Positions 13,433-25,985 are shown, numbered from the stretch's first letter. The stretch: DNA of 64,000 bases from Pohlia nutans (GCA_022496805.1 CM040100.1:12429009-12493008), one strand, 5' to 3'. Numbers and translations are program-made. Notes: generated from the letters alone by a model not told the origin.

Positions 13433-13976
13433 TTAACCCCTAAAAGCCCGAGGGGTATTGGACAAAACATAGATGTGTTATAATATGTGCCTTCCCTATG
13501 TTTGATGAAGTTTGGTTCTATAAACAAAATGTAGGGCATCATCTGTACAAATTATCCGTACGGTCAAATTTCCAAAAATAACTTTAACTTTTTTAATGAA
13601 TTCAAAAGCATTAACCTTTGAAAATTTGTATAAATTCTGACTTTCACTTTTAAAGTTTAAAATTTAGCATGATTGGTTGTAGTTGGTTTATCTATCGTAA
13701 ACTTCAAAAAAGCAAAAGAAATGATGGAGGGGACATCATTATTTCCCCCAAATAGCAGATTTTTTAATACTAAAACATTGTTGAAGAGATTCACTTTGAA
13801 AAATTCTCCTGAGTGGAGTTTAACTCGGATTGACATAATTCAAATTGGGTTAAAAAACAAACTTGATGTGGTATTTTAATTTTTTTTGTTTTTCAAAAAA
13901 ATAACGTTTGATTTCGGACAAACCGTTAAATTCGGGCAGCGACCAGAAAATGGTCGTTTGGGCGTTTTGGGGTTAA
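13433..13976. mobile_element. TTAA-flanked MITE, family D
   Basis: TTAACCCCTAAAAGCCCGAG at the left; TTTTGGGGTTAA at the right, next to a short hairpin AACGACCATTTTCTGGTCG. 544 bases. The same family is at 22807-23356 and 62967-63517. Confidence 0.85.
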
Positions 13977-15065
13977 TTACACTGTACAGTACCCACCAAC
14001 AAGTTTACGTTCATTCAACTCTTCATAGAACTGCCAATAAAAATTACAAAAATTGTAAGCTTTGAGCCTAATTTAGACAAGTTGTAGTGCACAAGATGAA
14101 CCACACATACAATTGAGTTTTGATAATAAAATATTTTTTTTAAATCTATTTTTATTTGAAAAGCAAACCTTCATTTTTTACCCTTAATTCAAACAACTAT
14201 GTATACAAATTTTGTTACTTATGGTTTATAAAACTTTCAATGGAAAGAATGCAAATCCTTTGTAGAATCATGTAAAAACAATAATTATGAGTTTTGAGGT
14301 CATATTTACTAAAATATCAATGTTTGAAGTTTTCACTTCAGAAATGTTCAATTTGAATTTAAATTTTTTAAATTTCTAATCCAACATTTGTCCAAAGAAG
14401 TAATTTTTCACACTTCAAATGGTTTAATATATTATAATATTAAAATGAATATATTTTAATAAATTTAATTATTTGATTCAATTCTTTGAAAAGCTAAATG
14501 AACGTAAACTTATTGGTGGGTACTGTACTGTTATGCAAACAGTACACAAGAAATGAGATACAACCTGTCCAGGACTATTCATAACTTAGTCAAAGATGAT
14601 GATTCTGTGTGGTATTTCCAAATGCAATGGTTGTGGTTTACCTACGATCTAGGCTTATACGGTAACTAGGACTCTACCATTGAAAACTTCAGAAATCCCT
14701 CACTTATTCATACTAAACAAAGCATCACAGCTCATTCATATAATATTCAAATATAAGATTCCATGCTGAAAAAGATGAGACAGAACTACAAAGACTTATA
14801 ATTCATTCTGAATGCAATATTCCAACATACTTGTGCTGAAAAAGATAGAACCAGTCAATTCCAAGTATCTCAATGTTGTTACAAATGTGCTAAAAAAGAA
14901 ATTAAAGTTCTACATCAGTCAAATTATTTCATAAATCTCAATATTGTGCTCTATAAGATGAGGACCAAAACAAGTCAAGTATATGGTAGTCAATTCAATA
15001 AATCTCAATAATGCGTTCGAAGAGATGACTGAGGTCCAGAACAAGTAAAGTATATGGTAGTCACT

Positions 15066-15981
15066 TTAACCCCTAATTTTTTGAGCGACCATATTCTGGT
15101 CGTTCCACTTTTTGGGCAGCCTCCAGGGACCTCATATTTTTTTAAATTTCAATGAAAATTTCAGTGTAGCTTCCAAAAACTACATTCTACATGTCGCACT
15201 TCGTTTCATGTCATTCCGATAAGTATTGCAAAAGTTATAAGCATTTGAAGTTTTTGAAGCGAGATCGGGCAGCAAGAATTTTTTTATTTTTTACTCTTTT
15301 TCAAAATTTCTTTTTTGATTCATGATTGGTTGATCTTTATCTACAAATGAAGTTTTAAATGTACCCATTTCGAGCAATGGGATAAAAGTCATGAGGAGAT
15401 CTGTTTTTTGGACAGTTTGGACAAAAAACTTTGAAGCTCATTTCTAAATTCAATTTTCAATATTTTTTAATGAAATAAAAGGCACTAGGTGAAGATTTCC
15501 AAGTACAACATTCTCACCGTTAAGATTGACATTTTAAAATTCCATGTCAAACTTATTAATGATTTTCTTTTTCCTTTCACTTTGTACCCACTTCTAGTAA
15601 TTGTTTTCTGAAGAAAAAAAATATGAGCTTTTTTCTTACAAGATTTTATATTTGAAGACTTAACTCAATTGTTAACATGGCCTTGCCATTCATTGAATTT
15701 CTAACCCATTCAAAAAAAAGATATTAATTTCTAAAGTTCAAATTTGTCACCGGATTGAACCCCAAAAAATCTTCTTTTGCAACTTTGATCCTTATAATCT
15801 AAGAATCTAATGGTCATTTTGCTCTCAAATTTTGTGCTCACATGAAAATTCAAGTTGAATATTAGATCTTACGGTTAAATGATGAAAAAACTAAAAAAAA
15901 AATTATTTCTTCTGCAACTTCCAAATACTGCGTTTTTCATGGTTTTTTGTGAGAATACGGTCCTCGTCCTTTAGGGGTTAA
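15066..15981. mobile_element. TTAA-flanked element, 916 bases
   Basis: Starts TTAACCCCTAATTTTTTGAG followed by GCGACCATATTCTGGTCG. It ends CGTCCTTTAGGGGTTAA. The interior is AT-rich and not related to the other families by eye. Confidence 0.7.
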
Positions 15982-16106
15982 TAAAACTCAATATTGTGAG
16001 CTAACAAAATATGAGGATCAAAACAAGTCAAGTATATGGTAAGAATATCAAAAGGCACCACATGCCTTGGCTGGGTGGTTAGGGCTCATGGCCCTCAATG
16101 AGGAGG

Positions 16107-16620
16107 TTGTGGGGAAGTACTACTTACTTGGCCACCATGATCAAGATGGCGCCTATTCACTTTAATAAATATACAAACATCGTACATATGGTCAAATGAA
16201 TGTATATGTATATGAATGTCATCCTTATTTTACATTTTTATTCAAAATTTCAGAGGACCTAATTATTTAAAATTTGCCATGGTTCAATTGCTCTAATAAT
16301 TTTTTTGGACAAATCACTTTCTAACTTCCTTGAGACCTCAATGTGTATAAGTTTATTATAAACGACATCTAAACCTTACAATATCCTATACATTTCTACA
16401 ATTGAAGTTTTATAAACAAGTCTCTTAAAATTCCGCATTGGACAATACATGGGAAACGCTAGAAAACAAAAATCCTTTAACATAGAAAGATTCCCATGTA
16501 TCACATGCCCTATATGCAACTGCTCAGACGCATGATACATGACTATGTGTTCTCCTCAAATGTAATCAACATCACATACATGCTCTTAGACTTAAAAGTC
16601 ATGATAAAGAGTATGGGAAC
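16107..16620. repeat. 515-base direct repeat, copy 2
   Basis: Second copy of 12132-12646. It is preceded by TGGCTGGGTGGTTAGGGCTC, which resembles the head of a tRNA-derived repeat, and followed by new sequence after GGGAAC. Confidence 0.9.
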
Positions 16621-17141
16621 TAAGACAATTGATACTATTGACACAAAAATCATCATGCTACATCCTCATGACGCAAGCACCTTCAACTACAATCCACAAG
16701 AAAACACAATTCCCCCTTGGCTTCATCCTTGCACATGTGGACCACAAAGATGTCACTACAACGCCAAAATTAAAGATAGATAAATAGATAGATAGATAGA
16801 AACTTCGGTCGTCTTTCGAAGCCGGCGTGAATAAAGTGTCTGTTTGTCTTGACAATGAGCCAATGCCCACCGGGCAAAGGGACATTGGTCAAAATTATAT
16901 ACCACTACATCTAGAAGTCAATCTCACTATACAATTTATCGAATTCATTTATTGTATAAAAATATTCTCTGAATAAAAAATTGGCAGTAAAATCCAAAAT
17001 ATCAACCATTAATTAATAGCATCACTAACCAATGATGGAAAATTTAACCCCTCAAAGTCATCACTCCCGGAGTTAGAGGAACGATACACACCCCTTCTAT
17101 AGGACTCCTAGAAAACAAATTAAAACTACTAGACGACTCCA
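16621..17141. other. GATA microsatellite and unassigned DNA
   Basis: A short (GATA)n tract lies at about 16774-16800. The following ~80 bases (around ATAAAGTGTCTGTTTG) recur inverted near 19045-19100. I find no gene. Confidence 0.5.
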
Positions 17142-18010
17142 TTAACCCTTAAGTGCTGAAGTGACCTAAAAGTGATCGTTTCAAAAAAAAAAGTGTTGTA
17201 AAATGAGCTTAGATTGTCCAAATTGAGTGTTTCTTGGGCCTAACCTATTTAGAATCAAATTTCCTATAAGATTATGTCATAAGATCACTAAAAATGTGTT
17301 CAAAAAATTCAAAAAAAATAAAGAACGTTGGGTGGTGTAGGTGTTGGAACAATCTACAAAAGTATCAAATGTGTAAATGTGTGAAAAAATGCATGATAAG
17401 CTGTATATATTTTTTATGGATGTACAAAGATAGGTTATAATTTATGATTTTTGGATCAAATCTATGCAAATAGATTCCTAAAATGCATCATATGCAATTA
17501 TATATATATATATATATAATATCTAACCAATAAACTTCTCAAATTCAAAAAAAATACAAAATTAATTATTTATCTTTGAATTTTGGTATGATTGGCTAAA
17601 AGCACAAGGTTAATAAGATGCTTAAGTACCCATTGGAATTTGTTTCATTTAAACTATTAATTATATACTGTTCTTACGCAGTTTCGTTTGAATTGACATT
17701 TAGAAAAAATTGTAAACTCTAAATCTCGGCAACTTCTATCCAAGTGATGGAATTTTTTACTTTTAAGTAATAATAATTTAATTCAACATAAAATATCAAA
17801 TAATGTATTTTTTATGAATATTCAAAGATTTTCTTTTAAAATTTATTTATATAAAATCTAAATGGTTTTGATGATATTCAACCATGTAGATGAAATTTAG
17901 AGATTACACATCACAACTTTCATATTTTACAAACTTCAAAAAATTCATATAAAACACATATTATAATACATTTAGTTTGTAGCAAAAACCCTCAGGAACT
18001 TAAAGGTTAA
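17142..18010. mobile_element. TTAA-flanked element, 869 bases
   Basis: TTAACCCTTAAGTGCTGAAG at the left; GGAACTTAAAGGTTAA at the right. The TIR is degenerate. It contains a short TA microsatellite near 17500. Confidence 0.6.
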
Positions 18011-19116
18011 AGACACATTTTAAAGAATAAACGCCATTGCTATACACCATGCTACATCAATTATCCTACATAAAAGAAAAATTGAGAATAACCAACCACT
18101 TCCACTAAACCTTTGGGGGGTCAGTGTGTTAAAAAGTTAAGGATATAGGTGCGAACAACAACTATTTTATAGGGGGGTATTACTTGTTTTTTTGGTTTTT
18201 TTTTCACATGCTATCATTATGTAATTTTCTACTTTGGGTTCATGGAAAACGGGCTTGCATTACTTATAATTCCAAATTTCCTATTATTCTATACCCTATA
18301 GTACTTTAAAGATGTCCAGTGCCATTTTTGATACCCTATATTACCTCTAAGTCCATTTATAATTTTCTGTTCCCATGTTTTTAAAATACCCTATCATTTG
18401 TTCGCACGTATATTGCTACTTCAACATATCACTACACCCCCCAAGCACTAAACCTAGACCGACCTTGATTAATTAAACCAAAAAACGGGGTAGTAGTTAA
18501 GACCAGTCTTTATTGTTAGCAAAATAAAAGCATTTGTCTCAGATTGATAGAATGGAGCCGGTTGATTGGTACAAAGTTTCATGCCCATGAAAACTCACTA
18601 ACAACACGAAATCATGTCATATATTACAACAATGCTCAAATGAACTCCTTAGGAATCGAACCCAGACCATCCAATTGTAATATTGCGTCTTTCATACAAA
18701 AACCCGCTTTGCGTTAAAAAGAGAGAAAAGAACAACGAGAAAACCCAAGAGACCCACATGTCAAAAAAGGGCACAACGCCCAAGAAGCCAAGCCAAAGAG
18801 GCCCGGCAAAAACAAAGGCGGGGGGACTCCAAAAAGAATAGAAGGCCCACATGCCGTGAAGGCCTAGGAGCCTTGAAAGCCTTAATATTGCATCCCTCAC
18901 CAACAAACTATTCAACTTATGACTTGACGATCACCAACCAAACAAACTCCAAGTTATATCCAACAAACTACCATTCCAACTAGATAGTAGTACTTTTGCT
19001 TACGACTATTGGTCACTAGAGTGACTAGTCCTGATAGAAGAGAGTAGTAGCCTTGGTGGTCATTGGGTCATTGTCATTACGAACAGACACTTTATTAACA
19101 CAAACCTCAAAAGAGT
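18011..19116. other. unassigned DNA inside unit Q
   Basis: No gene recognised. On minus, GGGTTCGATTCCTAAG near 18650 matches a pol III box B, but no box A or tRNA fold precedes it. The 88-codon minus frame at 18649-18915 has no supporting feature. Confidence 0.45.
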
Positions 19117-19262
19117 CCCCACAACTCTTCATGAGTTGTTATGAAAATGCTCTTCAATTATGTGAAGGGTTCCATCAATTTTTACATCTCATCTTTAAAT
19201 GGTTGGTATGAAATTTGAAAAAGAAATGAAAGGCTAGACCCCAAGATACCGTCAAATTCATT

Positions 19263-19500
19263 TTAACCCCTAAGAGACAAAGGATCCATGGTTTTAAAAT
19301 GACAAATTCAATTGATCTCGTTGTGAAAAATACAATTTAGATGGGACCAAATTTTATATCACCGGAATTAGTGATCTACATTGCATGGGTTGGTCAAAGA
19401 ACAAATTTGTTTGGAAAAAAGAAGTCCATCTAGGATCTACTCAAAAGTGCTAAAAGAAACATGAGACCCAACTTGAGCTTCTTGGTCCTTTAGGGCTTAA
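19263..19500. mobile_element. TTAA-flanked MITE, family C, in right arm of Q
   Basis: Inverted counterpart of 11757-11994, same 238-base length. TTAACCCCTAAGAGACAAAG at the left, GGTCCTTTAGGGCTTAA at the right. Confidence 0.85.
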
Positions 19501-20279
19501 CCCTTTAACCCTTAAACATACCACTCCTTTGTAGGAAAGTCAAACTACACAATTTAGCCTTCAAGATTTATCAAAATATATTTTGTAATATTTTTCATGC
19601 ATGGAATTGAATGTTTCCTATCAGTCTTGAAATTTTCAGATTTTTTTGATTTAATATGGCCTTTTTAACAAAATTTTAAGTCAAATACTTCAAAAAATAA
19701 ATTTTATTACAAAAAAGCTTTAAAAAATTAATATTTTTTTGGGAGCAGGTACAAATTACAATGGAGAATCACATGATATGTTTTCCATAGAAATTTTTTA
19801 TTTAAATTTTGAAATTCGAAAGGTGAACATCCTATGTAGTGTAATTCAAACCTTGAGCTACAAAGCTTGCACAAGCAATAAAATACAAAATAATTGGAAT
19901 TTTTAAGATTTGAAAAGTGGAGTACAAACTAGACTTAATAAACTTCATTTTCTTAGTTGGGTGTATTAGCAACAAAAGTCATCTTCAAGATCAAAATTGG
20001 GTTTGACCAACAAACGTCCAGAAACTGGATGCCTGGACGTTTAGGGGTTAAGGACCAAGAATTTATGGTTTAAAAATGACAAATTCAATCATTCATATAA
20101 TGAAAAGTATGATTTAGATAAGACCAAATTTTATATCACCGGATTGAGTAAAGAACATTGCATGTGTTGACCAAAAACATAAATAAATTTGAATAATAGA
20201 AACTTCACATAGAACTCACTCAAAACTGCTAAAAGAAACATGAGACCCAATTTGAGCTTCTTGTCCTTTTAGGGCTTAA
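19497..20279. mobile_element. TTAA-flanked MITE, family C, interrupted
   Basis: Shares the closing TTAA of the preceding copy. Its first bases CCCTTTAA are separated from GGACCAAGAATTTATGG by a 543-base insertion; it ends CTTTTAGGGCTTAA. With the insertion removed it is about 240 bases, as in other family C copies. It is absent from the left arm of Q, so it arrived after the arms formed. Confidence 0.8.
19505..20051. mobile_element. TTAA-flanked MITE nested in family C copy
   Basis: Begins CCCTTAAACATACC after TTAA (19505-19508) and ends GGACGTTTAGGGG before TTAA (20048-20051). Removing it and one TTAA restores the host element's start. Confidence 0.85.
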
Positions 20280-20944
20280 TTTCTAACTCAAACTTCTCAA
20301 TTCACTCTTTTAAATCCAATGTATGTTCAAATCTCGTACATGTTCCAATTCACCCAAATAGTAGTGTCCAAAATTGGTGTTATCAGACCCGTATCAGTTG
20401 TTCAACGTCGTTGGGAAAGATGAACAGTCTCCAGTCGAGGAAGATGAACACCGACTCTCCAACTGAAAAGATGAACAGTCCTTGCCCGACGGATCTGCAC
20501 GAGCTTGGCAGCGCCTGGGTGACAACTTGCCGTCCGTCTGCAGTACATCTACTGCATCTCGACCGTCCATGTTCATCAACGGTCCTCCTCTCACGAGCCC
20601 ACGCTCAAACTCAGCACTGGCTCGTGACGAGAGTTGGCCACGCTTCGTCACGAGGAAGTGCTGATATTGAACGTGGGCTCTTGCGACGAGGGCCGTTGAT
20701 CTTCACCGACGGTCGAGATCTGTCAAGCTGAGACTGGGCCGGGAAGGGCCTGAAGCACGGGTGGGCTGGACTCTGACACAACTAACCAAATTACAGTATG
20801 TTGAGATGCATCTATTTTCAGATGCATGCGGACTATAGGGAATCAAAGTGGAAAGCAGAGAATCAATGAAGAGTTAGCTTCCGGTTTTATTTTTATTTAT
20901 AATTTTTAGTTTTTCTCATATTGAATTAAAAAAATTGATACATA

Positions 20945-21249
20945 AGAGCATTCCCACCCATGCACGCTAGGACTAACTCGCTGAAATTATTCATCTACAT
21001 TTGAAGAGCCCTTGCACCTACGCTCCTCCACCCTTGTACGCCCCTCACATATCATAAGTGCACATCAAATAGTCAATGGACCAATTACAGGTAGAATGTG
21101 AGGATATAGTCAACTAAATAGTGATTTGAAGGCCCATTTTTTAACACACTAGGATTGAGAGTCAAGAGGTATTTTTGAAGGGCCCTTGGCACTTTTCATT
21201 TACTTCTTGAGTGTGAGAAACTCTGGGAGGGCATGGGTGGTCATGCTTT
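20945..21249 (+). mobile_element. MITE with AGAGCATTCCCACCCATGC ends, copy 1
   Basis: Starts AGAGCATTCCCACCCATGC; closed by GCATGGGTGGTCATGCTTT. About 305 bases, in the left arm of unit R. Confidence 0.75.
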
Positions 21250-22806
21250 AACATTGTTAAGCCCTAGACTTTGTACTCCTATTGAAGTTTCCCAAGCCTT
21301 TCTCCGATCCTCTTGAATGCGCTTTGTTTTCACATCTTGAGTTTGGCTTACTTGCTTGACTCCTACTAAATTCCCTCATATAATGGCAAGTGTCATCTTT
21401 CACTCATATATAGGGAACTACGTTAAAACATAAAGAAAATGAATGATCGAATGGATATGCATGATAAAATTTATGAATGTTTAAAATATCTTACAATCAT
21501 CTTGAAAATTTTGTCATATAGTTGAGTTCAAAACAAGTTATAAAAGAATAAATGAATATGAAATCAAAATGTGGATCAAGAAATGCCAAGATTTTGACCT
21601 TTCTTCTTCAACTCGAAAAAAAAATGCTTATTAAAGTGGATTTTTTTTTGACAAAATGTGCAAAAGAGTGTTAAAAATGACAAAAAATCAAGAAATTTTA
21701 GAGCTACTTATTGTTTCTAGATGTGAATATCTCCATGTTGGAAGAATCTATTTTAGAAAGATTAATGTAGCTTAAATCCCCCATTATTGGCATTCTAGAA
21801 ATGAAAATTCTATCAAATTTGAAATGAATTTGTTTGACAACTATAGGAGCAACCATACACTTTAGGATGGTTATTGGTTAATGGGCCAAAGAATCAAGTG
21901 TTTTAGCTTTGATGGATTTAGCTTTTTTTTAGATGTGAAGTTGAGTTTAAATACATTTTTTGATCGTTGGAATTGGTAAATGTACTTCCTTTGAAGATTT
22001 TACACTGTTAAAAATTTGAAATTTGAGTGTTCAAAATACAAAGGTTTTCTAAGAATGCTCCAACCATGCATCTCATTTGATTTCTTCACTTTCATTTTTT
22101 AACTACTTGTAAACACAACTTTTATCTACCTTGAATATTAATTTTGCCTCATTTCATATTGCTATGATTCACCAAAAAAAATCTAAGGTGTTAGTTCAAA
22201 AGTGCTTTTGGAAAAATCAACTCATAAAATTAAACAACCAAAAACTCTCCAAAAGATCACTCCACTTTGGGTATTACATTTCATCCCATTGCAACAAATT
22301 TGATCTGCAGATTGTCAATATCATATTCATAATCAAATTAGAAAAGCATTTTGAATTTTAAGTTTCAAAATTTATACAAAAACATTGGTGATAGCAATCG
22401 CAGATCTAATTTTATGAATAAAATCTCAAATTTATGATGTACAACTTTTATCATAAATCAAGTTCAAAGTATCCCTCTTAGTTGCATTTTATAATGCATC
22501 TTTGCAATTCTCCAAATTTTAGAGGGATGTGGGCACTTATTTTCATCAATTATAAAACTTCCTTTTAAAACTTTAGAGCTTCATTACAATCTTCAATAGT
22601 AGGGTCTACACCCCTTCTGCTTGGTTTTATTTTTACCGATATAATAACCTTTTTTGGAACTAGAGTGAAAGATGACATTTGCCATTATATGAGGGAATTT
22701 AGTAGGAGTCAAACAAGTAAGACAAACTTAAGATGTGAAAACAAAGCGCATTCAAGAGGATTGGAAAAAGGCTTGGAAACTTCAATAGGAGTACAAAGTC
22801 TAGGGC

Positions 22807-23356
22807 TTAACCCCTAAAAGCCCGAGGGGTATTGGACAAAACATACATGTGTTATAATATGTGCCTTTTATATGTTTAATGAAGTTTGGTTCACTAGACA
22901 AAATGTAGGGCAACATCTCTACAAATTATCTATACAGTCAAACTTCCAAAAATAACTTTAGATCATTTTTTAATGAATTTAAAAGCATAAACCTTTGAAA
23001 ATTTGTACAAATTCTAATTTTCACTTTTAGAGTATGAAATTTAGCGTGATTGGTTAAATTTGGTTTATCTACTGTAAACTTCAAAAAAACAAAAGAAATG
23101 ATGGAGGGAACATCGTTACTTTCCCCAAATAGCAAATTTTGTAACACTAAGACAATGTTGAAGTGATTTACTTTGAAAAGTTCTCCCGGGTGGAGTTTAA
23201 CTTGGATTGACAAAATTCAAATCAAGTTGGAAAGTAGACTTGATGAAGTATTTAAAAATACATTTTATTTTTTCAAAAACTTATCTTTCGGTTTTGGGCA
23301 GCCCGTCAAAAACGGGCAACGACCAAAAAATGGTCTTTTGGGAGCTTAGGGGTTAA
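22807..23356. mobile_element. TTAA-flanked MITE, family D, with an empty-site counterpart
   Basis: TTAACCCCTAAAAGCCCGAG to GCTTAGGGGTTAA, 550 bases, inserted in the right arm of unit R. The left arm at 21250-21275 reads ACATTGTTAAGCCCTAGAC with one TTAA and no insertion. Confidence 0.9.
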
Positions 23357-23363
23357 CAATGTT

Positions 23364-23667
23364 AGAGCATGGCCACCCATGCCCTCAGAGAGTCTCCTAC
23401 ACTCCAGGAATAAATGAAAAGTGCCAAGGGCCCTTTCAAAATACCTCTTGATTTTGGATTCTAGTGTGTTAGAAATTGGGCCTTCAAATTACTATTTAGT
23501 TGACTATATCCTCCCATTCTACTTGTCATTGGTCCATTCACTATTTGATGCGCACTTTTGATACGTGAAGGACGTGCAAGAGCGGGGGAGTGTGAGTGCA
23601 AGAGCCCTTCAAATGTAAATGAATAATTTGAGAGAGTTCATCCTAGCGTGCATGGTAGGAATGCTCT
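23364..23667 (-). mobile_element. MITE with AGAGCAT ends, copy 2
   Basis: Inverted copy of 20945-21249, directly followed by a further copy. Confidence 0.75.
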
Positions 23668-23668
23668 T

Positions 23669-23974
23669 AAAGCATAGCCACCCATGCCCTCCCAGAATCT
23701 CTCACACTTCAAGAAGTAAATGAAAAGTGCCAAGGGCTCTTCAAAAATACCTCTTGACTCTCAATCCTAGCGTGTTAAAAAATGGGCCTTCAAATCACTA
23801 TTTAGTTGACTATATCCTCACATTCTACCTGTAATTGGTCCATTGACTATTTGATGTGCACTTATGATATGTGAGGGGCGTGCAAGGGTGGGGGAGCGTA
23901 GGTGCAAGGGCTCTTCAAATGTAGATGAATAATTTCAGCGAGTTAGTCCTAGCGTGCATGGGTGGGAATGCTCT
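23669..23974 (-). mobile_element. MITE with AGAGCAT ends, copy 3
   Basis: Tandem neighbour of copy 2 and closer to copy 1 in sequence. It has no counterpart in the left arm, so it reflects tandem duplication or a second insertion. Confidence 0.75.
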
Positions 23975-24290
23975 TATGTATCAAATTTTTTAATTCAATA
24001 TGAGAAAAACTAAAAATTATAAATAAAAATAAAACCGGAAGCTAACTCTTCATTGATTCTCTGCTTTCCACTTTGATTCCCTATAGTCCGCATGCATCTG
24101 AAAATAGATGCATCTCAACATACTGTAATTTGGTTGGTTGTGTCAGAGTCCAGCCCACCCGTGCTTCAGGCCCTTCCCGGCCCAGTCTCAACTTGACAGA
24201 TCTCGACCGTCAGCGAAGATCAACGACCCTCGTCGCAGGAGCCCACGTTCAATCTCAGTACTGCCTCGTCGCATGGGTTGGCGTAGGTTG

Positions 24291-25985
24291 AGTGCAGTAC
24301 ACTAAATAGACGTTTTCCCTTAAGTTACGCATATATTAGAGTTATCCGCAAAGTACCCCAAACCTTGGGTTTGTAACCTGGAAATTGAAAATCACAAGGT
24401 TGCCGATGCCACTGGCAGGGTTTCACTGTAGACCTGAAATAGAATACATGATAGACTGGATTCAACCGTCAAGAATTATAAAACACCAGTTTTGTCTTGG
24501 CTTTTACTGTGCGCCAAGTCAAGTCACAAGTTCCTTATGTGGTGGTGTCAGGAACGTTGGTTGATGGAAGAGATGTGATTTCGAAGTTAGATCTCAGATC
24601 TAAACGAGGGTGGTAGTGGTAGTAAGCAAAATGACCGCTTGGGAGTGTGTAAGCTCTCATAACTTACGCCAAGGCGTGGGAGGGTTTGGAGCATAGTCTC
24701 AGGAGGTTTGAAGCTGTGTGTTAGTTGAAGGGGGAATTAGCGCTTCGGAGGGGGGAGCCTGTTGGAGCGGAGGACCAATCCGTTTTAGAAGGGCATCATT
24801 AGAGAGGAGCGTGCCGGAGTGGGGAGCTTGTCGTGGCATTTCAGAAGGACGTCGGGGCCAAGCAGGACGTCGGAGGGGAGTGGCAGTAAATGGAGCGCTG
24901 AGCAGGACGTTGGAAGAGGCAGCCTGTCGAAGCGCTCGTGAGTTCAAGCACGGGAAGTGCTGCTCGTTGGAGAGGGCCAGAGCAGGGGAGGGGTGGCGCT
25001 TTGGTGCAAGCCAATATTGTAGTCAACGCGGTATTCTACAGCGCAACGCCATATTCTTGAGGCAGCTGCAGCCATCATGGTGATGGTAAATCACAAATTT
25101 CTTGTTTAGGGTTTTTCATTGTGTGTATGTGAAAGATGTTGTATTTGAAATTAGAATTTTGCGTGTGTGTGGGTATGCTTTAGGTGTGTCTGTGTTTGAC
25201 TGTCTGTGTGTTAGTGTAGGAATGACTTATAGTGAGTGTGAATCAATCCCTGATGTATCAACCCTTGGAATAGCTGAACAATGCTCACGCTCTTATTACA
25301 AATGTTCTTCCAGTCTTGATGAGCCGCTGAATTCTATTTTGAGTTGTTTTGAGAATTCTTAAAGCAAAAGTGGTCACTTGAACTGTGCATTGCGCAACCA
25401 TTGTTTTATCAATGAGCTATTGAACTTACTGAACTTGCTGGAGAGGAGCATGATTGTCACCATGTCAAGTGTTGGAGTGATTTAAATGTACTGAATCATC
25501 TTTTTTTTTTAAATTCGTTTTTGTTGAAATGCATGAGTCTAAGTTCAATGTTAGACGGCAATGAATTCAAACTTGTCAAATTCCATGACGATGTTGAAAT
25601 AGCCAAAGTCAAGATGAAAAATAAATGGTTTTGTTTATTTCAAAGCTAGTGACTAGGTGTAAAGTGTGACCATTTTCCATGCCCACTGATTCAAACCTGA
25701 GTCGATCTCACTCTAGTCTTTGTGCATTTTGGATTTTTGATTGTGTCTATCTGTAATTTCGGAGTTGAGTTTGGATTTTTTCCTTTTGTCACTAAATCTG
25801 TTTTATTTTTGTGAATGGCGGGTTTGATGTTGGGTGCAATGTTCAATGCTGAGCTGGATGCTCCATGTTGGGCTGGATGGTGTGAATGGCTGGGTTCTGT
25901 TCATTTCAATGGAAGTTTCTAGAGTGTTGGTGTTGGATTTCATTGATGAAAGAGATTACATTCTTGTATTTTGGGGTCTTGTTTC
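24291..25985. other. GC-richer transcript-like region, function unknown
   Basis: From about 24600 to 25090 base composition rises and diverged short repeats occur (AGCAGGACGTCGGAGG / AGCAGGACGTTGGAAG). The 121-codon frame at 24718-25083 spans these repeats and is not a recognised protein. A possible tiny first exon (ATGGTGATG before GTAAAT at 25086) could belong to the degraded gene downstream, but I cannot show this. Confidence 0.35.

Larger units (their letters stand above)
11398..20640. mobile_element. 9.2 kb inverted-repeat unit (unit Q)
   Basis: The left arm 11398-12140 recurs inverted at 19117-20640. Shared landmarks in order are CTCGTCACGAGCCAGTG, ACCGTTGATGAACATGGACG, CTGTTCATC repeats, GATACGGGTCTGATAACACC and a final block ending in AGTTGTGGGG. 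Each arm holds a TTAA element (11757-11994, 19263-19500). The right arm was further enlarged by two later TTAA insertions. The interior contains direct repeats and several MITEs but no transposase. The 103- and 85-codon frames in the arms are repeat sequence. Confidence 0.6.
20651..24290. mobile_element. 3.6 kb element with ~780-base inverted repeats (unit R)
   Basis: The left arm (20651-21430) and right arm (about 22660-24290) match over GAACGTGGGCTC, GGCCGGGAAGGGCCTGAAGC, ATGCATCTATTTTCAGATGC, a shared MITE and AAATTCCCTCATATAATGGC. The right arm is longer because it carries a TTAA element and an extra MITE copy. The 1.2 kb centre is AT-rich, non-coding, and includes a decayed family A copy (about 22050-22530). 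The arm ends resemble those of unit Q. Confidence 0.65.

Noticed and set aside
16060..16110. tRNA-like head TGGCTGGGTGGTTAGGGCTC
   Set aside because: The box B region that should follow is replaced by the direct repeat, so only a weak SINE fragment could be argued.
18649..18915. Possible tRNA or SINE from a box B match on minus
   Set aside because: No box A at the right distance and no cloverleaf; the 88-codon frame over it is also unsupported.
24718..25083. 121-codon arginine/glycine-rich frame
   Set aside because: Spans short diverged repeats in GC-rich DNA with long antisense frames; no recognisable protein.
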